Translations under genes and position numbers: made by a program
Notes under the pieces: generated by a model
Database searches by the model: none
What the model was told of the DNA's origin: nothing
The model's input: only the letters and a program-made list of their open reading frames with translations
Part shown: positions 43,845 to 52,837 of the stretch, piece after piece
Numbering within the stretch: position 1 is the stretch's first letter
Layout: every line of letters starts with the position of its first letter
Assembly (NCBI GenBank): GCA_016783445.1
Contig: JADHWO010000007.1
Coordinates: 1-58,871 of the forward strand
Direction: 5' to 3'
Length of the DNA: 58,871 nucleotides
DNA from: Candidatus Aminicenantota bacterium
Lineage (GTDB): Bacteria; Acidobacteriota; Aminicenantia; Aminicenantales; Aminicenantaceae

Positions 43845-44566
43845 CTTTTAAATTTAAAAATCCTTTTGATCTTTTCAACAATCAGTTTTCTTCTTAATGC
43901 TTCAATACCATCTGCAGGCCTTACACTCTTCGGACAAACCTCATTACATTTAAAAACTGTATCACACCCCCAGACTCCTCCTTCTGTGTTTACTTTAGAC
44001 CAGATTGAGAAAGGTCTTTTATCCCTTGGGTCTTTAACAAAACGATAGAGCTTGGCCAACGCAGCCGGTCCCAGGTAATTTTCATCCCTTGAAGCCACAG
44101 GGCAGGCGCTGTAGCAGGAGCCGCATAATATACAGTTAACGTACTGGAGAATTTTATCCATTTCCTTTTCTTCTATCCGATACCCCCCTTCGGAAAAATC
44201 CGCTTCGGATTCAATATAGGGTTCAATTTTATTCAGGGCTTCAAAGAAGGGGTCCATGTTGACCACTAAATCCTTCTGGATTTCCATGTTGGGGAGAGGC
44301 TCTATTACAATAAGCGAAGACATTAAAGAATTTAACATAGTCCGGCAGGCCAGATCATACTTACCGTTAATAACCATGGCGCACGAGCCGCATATAGCTT
44401 CCCTGCAGCTATATCTAAAAGCAAGAGTACAATCCTGCTCATTCCGAATATCCATCAAAGCTTCTATGACTGATTTCTTTTCATCCGTTTCGTAGAAAAA
44501 ATCCTGAAAGAAGGGATGTTCATCTTTTAATGGATCATACCTTAAAATCCTAAAAAGATACTTCAT
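43841..44566 (-). CDS. sdhB: Succinate dehydrogenase/fumarate reductase iron-sulfur subunit
   Basis: A 241-residue protein with the three expected clusters. The [2Fe-2S] ligands are Cys54, Cys59, Cys62 and Cys74 (SCREAICGSCAM, ACRT). CILCGSCYSACP supplies the [4Fe-4S] set, with CNEVCPKSV and CDTVFKC contributing the [3Fe-4S]/[4Fe-4S] ligands. It is preceded by sdhA and followed by the Rieske gene with overlap. Direction, succinate oxidation or fumarate reduction, cannot be decided from sequence. Confidence 0.95.
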   Translation of the reverse strand: MKYLFRILRYDPLKDEHPFFQDFFYETDEKKSVIEALMDIRNEQDCTLAFRYSCREAICGSCAMVINGKYDLACRTMLNSLMSSLIVIEPLPNMEIQKDLVVNMDPFFEALNKIEPYIESEADFSEGGYRIEEKEMDKILQYVNCILCGSCYSACPVASRDENYLGPAALAKLYRFVKDPRDKRPFSIWSKVNTEGGVWGCDTVFKCNEVCPKSVRPADGIEALRRKLIVEKIKRIFKFKR

Positions 44567-44567
44567 C

Positions 44568-46265
44568 TCAGTATTTTCTCTCGACTGGCTTGTATTTGTT
44601 GATCTTTACATCTTTATAGCTTATCCTGGCTTTGTCCTCTTCTCTAGTAACAAGAGTATGCTTTAGCCAATCTTTGTCATTACGCTTATTAAAATCAAGT
44701 CGAAAGTGTGAGCCCCTGGTCTCTTCCCTTTTTAAAGCTCCTAAAGTAATCACTTCAGCCAAGTTCAGCATAGAATCAAACTCAAAAATGTTCACAAGCT
44801 CCTGGCTGTAACGGAGGCATTTTCCAGAAATATAAATCCTTTTATAGTCTTCTTTCAGTTCCAAGATTTTCTCCAGCGCTTCAGTTAAGTCTCTTTTGTC
44901 CCGAAAAATCCCAACTTTTTCACTCATAACCTCTTTTAATCTGTTTAACAGACGAAACATTTTTTCTCCAGAGTCTTTGCCTTCCCATTCCTCCACTTTC
45001 ATTTTCACTTCCAGAGCTTGCTCAAGGAGAATTTTTTCACTATTGTTGGATTTTTCGCTTCCTTTGACATAATTTGAAGCTTCTTCTCCTGCAATTCTTC
45101 CAAAAACAACTGTATCCAGCAGGGAATTTCCCCCAAGACGGTTAGCTCCATGAATGCTCACACAGGCGCACTCGCCTGCTGCGAAAAATCCTTCAACACA
45201 AGAGGAACATTTCATATTGACATCAATTCCACCCATTGAATAATGCTGGGCTGGCTGGATAGGAATAGGCGACTCTATTGGATCAATTTCTGCAAAATTT
45301 ATACAGATTTCCCTTATACCCGGAAGCCTTTTTTTAATTATAGCTTCCCCTATATGCCTCAAATCCAGATGAACATACTGATCTTCAAAGCCGTTTCCAT
45401 TATCAATTTCTGTCTGTATGGCACGGGCAACGATGTCTCTGGGAGCAAGCTCCATGGCCAAGGGTGCATAATCAGCCATAAATCTTTTCCCTTTATTATT
45501 AACCAGATATCCCCCTTCTCCCCGCGCTCCTTCTGTGATCAAAATATTTACGTCAAAAAGAGATGTAGGATGGAACTGAACAAATTCCATGTCTTTTAAG
45601 GGGATGCCAGCCTTGTAGGCTATTCCGATACCGCTTCCATGATTGATAAAGGCATTGGTCGTTTTTTGGTAAACTCTCCCGTAGCCCCCGGTGGCAAAAA
45701 TAACAGCTCTGGCTTCTACAGGAATAATCTGACCGGTGGCAAAATCGCAGACAATAACTCCCAGACACTTTCCATCCTTGACAATGAGTTTGGTCACCAG
45801 CCACTCATTGTAGAACTTAACATTCTTTCTAATGGACTGTTCAAAAAGAGTATGGAGGATAACAAGACCGGTTCTATCAGCTGCATAACATGTCCTGGGA
45901 AATCCTGCTCCGCCAAAGGGCCTCTGGGCAATGACACCTCCGGGAAAACGGCTGAATGGGACTCCCATATGCTCCAACTCATAAATGGCAGGAACCGCCC
46001 TCTCGCACATCAGTTCTGCAACATCCTGATCAGCAAGATAGTCACTCCCCTTAATCGTATCAAAGGCATGTTTCTCCCAGTTGTCATCTTTTGCATCTGG
46101 ATTGTTTCCCAGGGGAGCATTAATTCCCCCTTGAGCAGCAACTGAGTGAGAGCGAAGCGGGTGGACTTTGGATATAACGGCAACCTTAAGTTGAGGATCG
46201 CTGGAGAGTGCAGCAGCCAGTCCTGCCAATCCACCCCCAACGATAAGGATGTCCTGCCTTATCAT
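44568..46265 (-). CDS. sdhA: Succinate dehydrogenase/fumarate reductase flavoprotein subunit
   Basis: A 565-residue flavoprotein. [11 protein letters not shown] binds FAD, His40 ([15 protein letters not shown]) is the covalent FAD site, and [15 protein letters not shown] and the active-site region near HYSMGGIDV are conserved. Its length fits the SdhA/FrdA type. Overlap of one codon joins it to the anchor gene. The operon also carries Rieske and cytochrome b, which favours a quinone-linked respiratory role. Confidence 0.95.
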   Translation of the reverse strand: MIRQDILIVGGGLAGLAAALSSDPQLKVAVISKVHPLRSHSVAAQGGINAPLGNNPDAKDDNWEKHAFDTIKGSDYLADQDVAELMCERAVPAIYELEHMGVPFSRFPGGVIAQRPFGGAGFPRTCYAADRTGLVILHTLFEQSIRKNVKFYNEWLVTKLIVKDGKCLGVIVCDFATGQIIPVEARAVIFATGGYGRVYQKTTNAFINHGSGIGIAYKAGIPLKDMEFVQFHPTSLFDVNILITEGARGEGGYLVNNKGKRFMADYAPLAMELAPRDIVARAIQTEIDNGNGFEDQYVHLDLRHIGEAIIKKRLPGIREICINFAEIDPIESPIPIQPAQHYSMGGIDVNMKCSSCVEGFFAAGECACVSIHGANRLGGNSLLDTVVFGRIAGEEASNYVKGSEKSNNSEKILLEQALEVKMKVEEWEGKDSGEKMFRLLNRLKEVMSEKVGIFRDKRDLTEALEKILELKEDYKRIYISGKCLRYSQELVNIFEFDSMLNLAEVITLGALKREETRGSHFRLDFNKRNDKDWLKHTLVTREEDKARISYKDVKINKYKPVERKY

Positions 46266-46574
46266 TCAGTAATTCCTGGTAAAGTAAACAAAAAGCAGCA
46301 AAACACTTAAAACAACGCTCAGCAGAGTAAAGACCCAGAAAAGCATTTTTTCTTTTCGAAGCCCTAAATCAATAATAACTGTTCGCAAACCATAAAGAGC
46401 ATGAAAAACAATTAAAACAATAAGGAGAGTGTCTGTAAAAGGATTAGTATGAAGAACAAGGGCCCAGTCTGGTTTTTGTGCCTTCGTCATTAAAAAAAAG
46501 GAAGTTAAAAACTTAACACCCAGGAGTAGAATAAGCAGAAGGCCGCTAACTCGATGAAAAATCCATACAAACAT
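46266..46574 (-). CDS. sdhC: Succinate dehydrogenase membrane anchor
   Basis: A 102-residue protein with three helices. FHRVSG (residues 6-11) and His58 in VFHALYGLRTVIID match the haem and quinone-site residues of SdhC/SdhD-type anchors. Only one anchor gene is present, so a single-subunit or homodimeric anchor is likely. It is the first gene of the operon. The 88 bases before it contain no obvious strong promoter. Confidence 0.85.
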   Translation of the reverse strand: MFVWIFHRVSGLLLILLLGVKFLTSFFLMTKAQKPDWALVLHTNPFTDTLLIVLIVFHALYGLRTVIIDLGLRKEKMLFWVFTLLSVVLSVLLLFVYFTRNY

Positions 46575-46662
46575 TGAATAATTTCCTTCTTTGGAGGATA
46601 TATTACATTAAAGTCAAAAAGGAATGTCAATAACAAGGAAAAATTAATTATTATCAGAGTTT

Positions 46663-48024
46663 TTAATCAGAGGATAAATTATATACTTTCATCTTGTAAC
46701 TTAAAATTCTTTCTGTGATCCCCAGATACCGGGCAGCCTTGCTTTTTACTTTGCCGCTTTCAAGAAGTGCTTTCTTTATTTCTTTAATCTCTAGCTGCTT
46801 GACTCTATCTTTTAAAGAAAGCCCTTCTTCTATTAATTCTTTTTCCTTTTTATCTTTTAAAAATATCGGCAAGTCGGCTGAAGTGATAAAATTTCTATCA
46901 CAAAAGACAGCAGCCCTTTCTATTATGTTCTCCAATTCTCTTATGTTTCCTGGAAACAGATAATTAAGCAGCAAGTTCATACCTTCGGCTGATATTCCCT
47001 CTATATCCTTTCCCTCTTTCTTGCTGTATTTCCTGATAAAATAATCAACCAGAGGGGGGATATCTTCTTTTCTCTTCCTGAGCGGAGGGACTAGGATAGA
47101 GATGACATTCAGACGGTAATAAAGATCAGGCCTGAATTTTGCTTCTTTCACCAATTTCTCTAAATCCTTGTTCGTTGCAGCTATAATCCTCACGTCAGAT
47201 TTCAAAGGCTGGGAAGACCCCAGGCGGAAAAATTCCTTTTCCTGCAGGAAGCGCAAAAGTTTCACCTGCATTTGGAGGGGGAGGTCGCCTATTTCGTCTA
47301 GTAAGAGTGTTCCCCCTGACACAGCCTCAAACTTGCCTATTTTCCGTTCATAAGCCCCTGTAAAAGCCCCTTTTTCAGCTCCAAAAAGCTCGCTTTCTAT
47401 TAAAGTTTCTGGAAGGGCAGGAATATTAACAGCCAAGTAGGGCCCTTTTTTTCTTTTAGAGGAAAAATGGATTGTTTTAGCCACAAAATCTTTCCCTGTC
47501 CCAGTTTCACCCGAAATAATAACGGTTGCATCGCTCTTTGAGGCTTTTGAAACTAGAATAGTCACCTCCTCCATTTTCGACGAGGTAAAAATAAAGTTTT
47601 TAGAACTAAATTTCTCTTCCAGGGAACTTTTGAGGCTGGATATTTCTTTTTTCAGTTTTTGTCTTTCTAATGCCCTCTCTATGGCTAACAGAAATTTATC
47701 AAAATCGATAGGTTTGACAATATAATCGTAAGCTCCTTTTTTTATTGCATCCACAGCATTTTCAATATTGCCATAAGCAGTTACAACAATAGAAGTCACG
47801 AGGGGATTTTGTTCTAAAATCTCTTGGATCACGTTTATCCCTGTTTCCCCATCAAGTTTGTAATCAACAACTGCAATATCTATGGAATGAAGAGCAATTA
47901 TATTGCTGGCTTCCTTACCGTTAGATGCTTCAAAGACAGCATAATCTTCCTGTTCAAGATTTTCCTTAATCAATCTTCTTTGCAGAGGATCATCTTCAAC
48001 AATCAGAATATTCGCTTTGTCCAT
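46663..48024 (-). CDS. Sigma-54-dependent response regulator, NtrC family
   Basis: A 453-residue activator. The receiver has Asp54 (VVDYKLDG) as phosphoacceptor and Lys104 region KPIDFD. The AAA+ domain has GETGTGKD (172-179), the sigma-54 contact loop GAFTGA (219-224) and Walker B LLLDEIGD (240-247). A Fis-type helix-turn-helix ends the protein. It follows its kinase by one base. As the last gene of the operon driven by a sigma-54 promoter at 51368, it probably activates its own operon. No separate rpoN gene is in the window. Confidence 0.93.
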   Translation of the reverse strand: MDKANILIVEDDPLQRRLIKENLEQEDYAVFEASNGKEASNIIALHSIDIAVVDYKLDGETGINVIQEILEQNPLVTSIVVTAYGNIENAVDAIKKGAYDYIVKPIDFDKFLLAIERALERQKLKKEISSLKSSLEEKFSSKNFIFTSSKMEEVTILVSKASKSDATVIISGETGTGKDFVAKTIHFSSKRKKGPYLAVNIPALPETLIESELFGAEKGAFTGAYERKIGKFEAVSGGTLLLDEIGDLPLQMQVKLLRFLQEKEFFRLGSSQPLKSDVRIIAATNKDLEKLVKEAKFRPDLYYRLNVISILVPPLRKRKEDIPPLVDYFIRKYSKKEGKDIEGISAEGMNLLLNYLFPGNIRELENIIERAAVFCDRNFITSADLPIFLKDKKEKELIEEGLSLKDRVKQLEIKEIKKALLESGKVKSKAARYLGITERILSYKMKVYNLSSD

Positions 48025-48025
48025 C

Positions 48026-49267
48026 TTAGCCTCCTGGAATCTGGATGAAAAAAGTCGTTCCTAGCCCTATTTCGCTTTTGACTTTAATCTTTCCCCCGTG
48101 GGCTTCAACTATTTTCCTTGCAAGGTAAAGCCCGATTCCCATCCCTTTTTCCTTTTTGGAAAAGAAAGGCTCAAAAATGCGCTCCTTGTCTTCATTAGAT
48201 ATCCCTCTACCTGAATCTTCAATTCTTATAATAACTTTTTTCTTCGTTTGCTGCCCCTGGATTGAAATAACTCCATCGTTAGTGGCTTCAAGAGAATTTT
48301 TAAAAATGTTGAATAAAGCTTGGCTCATCAATCCCTTATCCGCCTTCAGCACTATAGATGAAGCCTGGAAATATTGTATATTAACACCTTTCTTGCCTGA
48401 CTCCTTCGCGAGCTGTTCACGAACATACAAGATCATCTCTTTCAGCAAGAACGTCTCTTTATTTAATCTCAAAGGCTTTAAAGAAACTGTAAATTGATCA
48501 ATAATTCTGGAAACTTTCTGAATTTCCGCCTTCCCAAGAGAAACCTCTGCTCGAAGGTCTTGGGGCATTCTTTTATGCAGCAAATCCAAAAGAAGGGAAA
48601 AACTGTTTAAAGGGTTTTTGATCTCATGGGCTAAGCCTGATGTAAAAGCAGAAATCTCTCGATATCTTTCTTTTTCTCTTTTTTCCTCTTCTGCCTCCCT
48701 TTTTTTCTCCAGATAATTTCTTTGAAATTGATAAAGGCCCATAAAAAAAATGATGCCAACAGCAAAAATAAGACCAAAAATATAAAAGAAATTTCTTCGG
48801 GAATAGACAATCATTTCCTCTAAATTCTTCAGGGAATAACCTAAATAAAGAAAATAGGTTTTTCCTTCTGCAGGAAAAAAAGGAGAAAAAAAGTTGAATA
48901 TCTTTCCCGCAGGAGAATCAATAATCCACGATTCCTCATTTTCTATGACTTGAAGAGAAAGCGGGAGGTATCCTTCAAAACGAGAGCTCCAGCTCAAAAT
49001 CTCTTTCTTTTCATTAAGCAAAGCCATATAATAAATACCTTCTTCCCTGGAATAGGATTCAAAGATTTCATTCACTGAATAATCTTCTTTTAAGAGATGG
49101 GATATATTGACTTTTAATATTTCTGCCGTTGCTTGAAGATGTTCCTTTACTAAATCTTCTGTTTTATTTTTAATGTATGAGCGGTTCAAAGAAGAGAAAA
49201 CAAAAAAGATAATGATTATCCCTAAAAAAGGAAGGTAAAAAAAGAGAAGAAAATTCTTGCCTCTCAA
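48026..49267 (-). CDS. Sensor histidine kinase
   Basis: A 413-residue kinase. Helices at about 7-26 and 159-180 enclose a periplasmic sensor of about 130 residues with a Cache-like look. The coiled linker is followed by the phosphoacceptor His214 in GLAHEIKNPLN and the ATPase motifs NIFKNSLEAT, EDSGRGISNE and KKEKGMGIGLYLAR. The start is TTG in a TTGA overlap with the upstream gene. It should phosphorylate the adjacent sigma-54 regulator. Signal is unknown; the linked secreted and barrel proteins suggest an envelope cue. Confidence 0.92.
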   Translation of the reverse strand: MRGKNFLLFFYLPFLGIIIIFFVFSSLNRSYIKNKTEDLVKEHLQATAEILKVNISHLLKEDYSVNEIFESYSREEGIYYMALLNEKKEILSWSSRFEGYLPLSLQVIENEESWIIDSPAGKIFNFFSPFFPAEGKTYFLYLGYSLKNLEEMIVYSRRNFFYIFGLIFAVGIIFFMGLYQFQRNYLEKKREAEEEKREKERYREISAFTSGLAHEIKNPLNSFSLLLDLLHKRMPQDLRAEVSLGKAEIQKVSRIIDQFTVSLKPLRLNKETFLLKEMILYVREQLAKESGKKGVNIQYFQASSIVLKADKGLMSQALFNIFKNSLEATNDGVISIQGQQTKKKVIIRIEDSGRGISNEDKERIFEPFFSKKEKGMGIGLYLARKIVEAHGGKIKVKSEIGLGTTFFIQIPGG

Positions 49268-49701
49268 AAATCTTTGCCTTTTCTTTTCTTTTTGTGCATC
49301 ATACCGCCTCCTCTCCAGGTGGGAAAACCATGTTTGTCCCGTAGAACTAATATCTCTCCCCTGAATCGAATCTGACGGGCAATGATGTTCTGGCTCCTTT
49401 CTTCCTTTGAATATATCGAGCCTACAACTTCGAGATTTGCGCCCTTGTGGAAATCGACTGAGAAAAACCGGACTGGACTGATCTCCACATTAAACATTTG
49501 ACGAGTATTTTTTTCTTCAAGTATAACAATTAAGAAAGGAGAGTTATTCTTGTACCGAGGTTCTATGATAATCTTTTGAATCGTCCCTTTAATCTTTATT
49601 TCTTTATCAACATTGTAATAAGGCAGCTGCTTCTGGCCAAAGGATACATTCCAGAACACCATAAATATCAGCAGTGAGAGAATGTTTATTCTTCTCTTCA
49701 T
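49264..49701 (-). CDS. OB-fold-like periplasmic protein, unknown
   Basis: A 145-residue protein with a signal peptide (to about 22, FGQ). The body looks all-beta: IKGTIQKIII, SPFLIVILEEKN, FFSVDFHKGANLEVVGSIYSK, shortened here to HKGANLEVVGSIYSK, and IARQIRFRGEILVLRD, then KHGFPTWRGGGMMHKK. Domain size and pattern suit an OB fold (YgiW/DUF5666-like), but identity is uncertain. The His/Gly-rich tail could bind metal. It lies between an outer-membrane barrel and a kinase with 4-base overlaps. Confidence 0.65.
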   Translation of the reverse strand: MKRRINILSLLIFMVFWNVSFGQKQLPYYNVDKEIKIKGTIQKIIIEPRYKNNSPFLIVILEEKNTRQMFNVEISPVRFFSVDFHKGANLEVVGSIYSKEERSQNIIARQIRFRGEILVLRDKHGFPTWRGGGMMHKKKRKGKDF

Positions 49702-50843
49702 TTCTTTTTATTAATAAACGTATTCAATTCTATACCCACAGAAAATAAATTACTTTGCCAATCAAAAAAAGGATCATTTGACTGGTTATCGATGTAGAAA
49801 TAAGATAGAAATATAGAAAATTTTGGGAAATTCTTTTCCAATCTCGCCTCAAACTGTCCTCTCTCATCTTTCCTTGTAATACCTAAGGTGTCCCCTTCTA
49901 AACTCATGCTCTCAATTCCATGGAATTCTTTATTATCCACAGTATAGCCTATTTTAAGTTCAATGTCCCAGGGAACTAGTACTGCCAGCTGGCTGCTGAG
50001 CTGATACCCTGTCCATGAATAACTATCATAGGAGGGATTTTCCACCATATAGAATTCTTCAACGGAGCTAAAAGGATTCCCTCCTGAAAGAATCCACTGT
50101 TTCATACCTGAAATCCTGAGGCCAATTCTATCTCCAACTCCCTGTGCAATTAATCCCTTGATGGAAAAAATTTGAATCCCCTGCTCTTCATATTCAATTT
50201 TTGGAACAAATATATAAGTCCTCCTTCCCGAGTGATTGTCCTCCGTATAATCTTCCGGAATAGCTTCCTCAGACGAATAGGGATGGAGAAAGTTTTTATA
50301 GCCCCAGCTTATCTCTGATTTTAATGTTGTTTTTGTCTGGAAAAATTTATCGAAGGATAAAAATACAGAATGACTGACAAAATCAAAAAGGGAATATTTA
50401 TATTTCTTGTATTCCAGGATATAGTTTGACTTCAAAATTGAGGTCTGACTGATATAGGTCTTAAAAGCAGCTAAAAAATTAAAAGAAAAATAATTGAAAT
50501 CCTCGTAATCAGATCGATAGAAAGCCCCCTGACCTATCAGGGAAAAATAAAATGCCGTTTTCTCGTTTACAGGCCTAAGATAATCTATGCCTATATCATG
50601 GAGATAATACGCAAGCTTAGGATTCTTGTGTAGATAGGAATAATTACCTTCCGTAAAAAACGAAAACCCAGAAATATTCTTGTCAATATAAAAATTGAAG
50701 GAAGATATTTGATCCGGCTCTGAATATCTATTTTGAAATAGATTATCCGTCATATTTTGAAAGAAAGATAACGAAAGTGTGTCAGCTCCCAATGCTGTAT
50801 TCAGGAATAAAATTAGAAAAAAATAAATGCTGAACTTTTTCAT
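49698..50843 (-). CDS. Outer-membrane beta-barrel protein, unknown
   Basis: A 381-residue protein with a signal peptide (to about 19, LGA) and alternating aromatic/polar strands throughout, such as FSFFTEGNYSYLH and FYFSLIGQGAFYR, typical of a barrel. No sequence family is recognised. It belongs to the sigma-54 operon. Its ribosome-binding site is within the hairpin at 50847-50875, so translation may be controlled. A role as porin, surface export channel or receptor is possible. Confidence 0.65.
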   Translation of the reverse strand: MKKFSIYFFLILFLNTALGADTLSLSFFQNMTDNLFQNRYSEPDQISSFNFYIDKNISGFSFFTEGNYSYLHKNPKLAYYLHDIGIDYLRPVNEKTAFYFSLIGQGAFYRSDYEDFNYFSFNFLAAFKTYISQTSILKSNYILEYKKYKYSLFDFVSHSVFLSFDKFFQTKTTLKSEISWGYKNFLHPYSSEEAIPEDYTEDNHSGRRTYIFVPKIEYEEQGIQIFSIKGLIAQGVGDRIGLRISGMKQWILSGGNPFSSVEEFYMVENPSYDSYSWTGYQLSSQLAVLVPWDIELKIGYTVDNKEFHGIESMSLEGDTLGITRKDERGQFEARLEKNFPKFSIFLSYFYIDNQSNDPFFDWQSNLFSVGIELNTFINKKK

Positions 50844-50846
50844 TCT

Positions 50847-50875
50847 TAGCTCCTTTAAAGAGAGAAAAGGAGCTA
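50847..50875 (-). promoter_or_regulatory. Hairpin enclosing the barrel gene's ribosome site
   Basis: On the mRNA, TAGCTCCTTT (50856-50847 region complement) pairs with AAAGGAGCTA over 10 perfect base pairs with a 9-base loop. AAGGAG in the 3' arm is the Shine-Dalgarno of the ATG at 50843, four bases beyond the stem. The pairing should block translation initiation unless opened. Confidence 0.55.
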
Positions 50876-50925
50876 CATTCCTTTCCTCTCTTTTTTGAAG
50901 AATAGGTCATTATCTCTTTGCTAGA

Positions 50926-51333
50926 TTAGCGCTGTCCCCTTTTTGAAGTATTTTTATTCAATCCACTGCCTCCACGAATACCTCGGCAAAATTTTGCCAT
51001 GTTAGTCATGTTATATCTGAAAGATGCTTTGTTCCAGCCAATTCCGCTTTGACGCTCATTCCTGTATCTGTTCTGATATCCGGTTCCATCCTCTGGTTTT
51101 GTCCAGTCAGGGTCCTGACAGTTAGGAATTCCGTCATTGTCGTGGTCTCGAGCAAAATCTGAAATTCCATCTCCATTTTCATCAAAAAACATCCACCTGG
51201 CTTGAAGCCGATTTTCTACTCTTGTCTGAACATTACTGCGCACTTTTTCCTGAGCTTTCTCTTGACCGAACGTAAACCCTAAACCCAGGATCAATAATGA
51301 TCCTACCAATACCATTGTTCTTTTAATTCTCAT
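50926..51333 (-). CDS. Secreted EF-hand/TSP3-like calcium-binding protein
   Basis: A 135-residue protein with a signal peptide (cut after FG, residue about 23). Two aspartate-rich loops, DENGDGISDFA and DHDNDGIPNCQDPDW, fit EF-hand or thrombospondin-3 calcium loops. The C-terminal part is basic and Gly/Asn-rich. A perfect AAAGGAGG precedes the ATG. It is the first gene after a sigma-54 promoter. Function unknown; calcium-stabilised envelope or surface role is inferred. Confidence 0.7.
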   Translation of the reverse strand: MRIKRTMVLVGSLLILGLGFTFGQEKAQEKVRSNVQTRVENRLQARWMFFDENGDGISDFARDHDNDGIPNCQDPDWTKPEDGTGYQNRYRNERQSGIGWNKASFRYNMTNMAKFCRGIRGGSGLNKNTSKRGQR

Positions 51334-51367
51334 TTTAACCTCCTTTGATCGTTGAGATAATAACTAC

Positions 51368-51384
51368 AGCAATAATTGTGCCAA
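51368..51384 (-). promoter_or_regulatory. Sigma-54 promoter
   Basis: Read leftward the sequence is TTGGCACAATTATTGCT. The GG (51382-51381) and GC (51370-51369) are correctly spaced and the element matches the consensus TTGGCAC-N5-TTGCW at all fixed positions. Transcription would start near 51357, 24 bases before the first gene's ATG. Confidence 0.85.
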
Positions 51385-51445
51385 CTTATATTTTGTTTAA
51401 TATAAACAAGTTATACGAAGAGACGCTTCAAAGCCGATTACAAAA

Positions 51446-51463
51446 TTGTTGGTTAGCCAACAA
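51446..51463. promoter_or_regulatory. Probable enhancer (regulator-binding) palindrome
   Basis: TTGTTGG-TTAG-CCAACAA is a perfect 7-bp inverted repeat, extended by AAA/TTT-type flanks. Its centre is about 98 bases upstream of the sigma-54 start, the usual distance for an NtrC-type enhancer site. The regulator encoded by the same operon is the likely binder. Confidence 0.6.
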
Positions 51464-51640
51464 ATTTGTAGAACATAAGAATAAATTTTCTCTCTTTCCA
51501 TTCTCTGCTGAATATGGTATTTAAAGAATTACAAGAAGAAAAGATAAAAAATATAAAATCCTAACTGTTTTTATGGAAGAGAAATAAAAATTTTTCGTCT
51601 AAACAATAGATTTAAAAAAATTAAATTAAAGGAGAAAAAG

Positions 51641-52015
51641 ATGTCAAAGATTCGTTCCTTTTTTACTTTAAGTATTTTGGTCTTGATGACCGTCTCCCTG
51701 AGTGCATTAGATGTAAACGTTACAGGAGACTGGGAACTTACAATGACAACTCCGCGAGGAGAGAGGACACAGGATATTCATTTTGAACAGAAAGGTGAAA
51801 AACTAACCGCAACCTGGACAGGATTCCGCGGGGATGAAGTCACAGCAGAAGGCACAGTTAAAGGAAATGAAATCGAATGGTCTTATACCCGCCCCGGCCG
51901 TGAGGGTGGAGAAATGACCATGACTTACAAAGGGAAAATCGAAGGTGATACGATGTCAGGAGAGGCTCAAATGGGTGATCGCGCCTCCTTCGAATGGACA
52001 GCAAAGAGGAAATAA
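51641..52015 (+). CDS. Small secreted beta protein, lipocalin-like, unknown
   Basis: A 124-residue protein with a signal peptide (to about 22, LSA). The mature part begins VTGDWELTMTTPRGE and alternates strands such as KLTATWTGFRGD, EWSYTRPGREGG and MSGEAQMGDRASFEW, like short lipocalin or antibody-like beta barrels found in Acidobacteria. Function unknown. AAAGGAG precedes the ATG. It is divergent from the sigma-54 operon and separated by about 300 bases. Confidence 0.65.
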   Translation: MSKIRSFFTLSILVLMTVSLSALDVNVTGDWELTMTTPRGERTQDIHFEQKGEKLTATWTGFRGDEVTAEGTVKGNEIEWSYTRPGREGGEMTMTYKGKIEGDTMSGEAQMGDRASFEWTAKRK

Positions 52016-52216
52016 CACTTACTTTTTAACACATTATATCTTCAGGAAAAAAGACAAGCTATAAGCTTGTACTAAACAACTTTTTCTCTATACAGACTAA
52101 TCTATTTTCTATTCAAAAACAAATAATTCTTTATAGTTCCATTCCTATAGCTTAAAATAGAAAATGAATTAAAAAATACTTCTGTTTATTCTATTAAGCG
52201 GAAGATTTTCTTCTTT

Positions 52217-52241
52217 CCTCCGTCTAAATTATGTACGGAGG
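52217..52241 (+). promoter_or_regulatory. Leader hairpin with ribosome-site-like arm
   Basis: CCTCCGT (52217-52223) pairs perfectly with ACGGAGG (52235-52241) with an 11-base loop. It lies 20 bases before the ECF sigma start, so it is too far to be the normal ribosome site, but could affect leader structure or be an operator. Confidence 0.35.
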
Positions 52242-52261
52242 CAGAGAAAAGTTGAAGTTGA

Positions 52262-52837
52262 ATGGAAGAAAAAGAACTGGTCCGGTTGAGCCAGGAAGGC
52301 AATGAAGAGGCCTTCGCCTCCCTTGTGAAAAAATATAAAATAAAAATATTTAACTTGGCATGGAGCTTAACACGTGATCGCGAAACAGCTGATGACATGG
52401 CACAGGAAGTTTTTATCAAGGCTTATTTTGCCCTTTCTAGGTTTCAATTTAAATCAGAATTTGGCACCTGGCTCTACCGAATTACTGTGAACCATGTCAA
52501 AGATTACTTAAGAAAAATGGGAAGAATGAACAAGATGTTAATCGAAAGCAAAAAAGAGAGCTTGCTCTTTCTTGAGGATAATACGGTGAGGAAAGAAAAT
52601 AAATATGCGGAGGAACATAAGAGAAAAATTGTTCATCAAGCTATCCAGACTCTTCCAGAAAAATATCATGTAATCCTTTCATTGAGGGATATTCAAGGAC
52701 TTCCCTACGGGGAAATCTCCAAAATCCTGAAAATTTCCCCTGGCACTGTGGACTCCCGTCTGCATAGAGCCAGGAAAATTCTTCGGGAAAAATTAGTACC
52801 TTTCTTAAGTCAGGAAGGAGGCAACCATGAAATGTAA
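52262..52837 (+). CDS. ECF-type sigma-70 family RNA polymerase sigma factor
   Basis: A 191-residue sigma factor with regions 2 and 4. LVRLSQEGNEEAFASLVKKYK starts region 2 (shortened), ADDMAQEVFIKAYFAL is the core-binding motif, and LPEKYHVILSLRDIQGLPYGEIS with SRLHRARKIL make region 4. It overlaps the anti-sigma gene by 11 bases. With the LTxxQ protein it forms an envelope-stress type regulatory module ahead of an ABC exporter. Confidence 0.92.
   Translation: MEEKELVRLSQEGNEEAFASLVKKYKIKIFNLAWSLTRDRETADDMAQEVFIKAYFALSRFQFKSEFGTWLYRITVNHVKDYLRKMGRMNKMLIESKKESLLFLEDNTVRKENKYAEEHKRKIVHQAIQTLPEKYHVILSLRDIQGLPYGEISKILKISPGTVDSRLHRARKILREKLVPFLSQEGGNHEM

Noticed and set aside
52054-52070. ACAAGCT-ATA-AGCTTGT hairpin as terminator of the secreted protein gene
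   Set aside because: No T run follows immediately; it may be only a palindrome, so it is not called.
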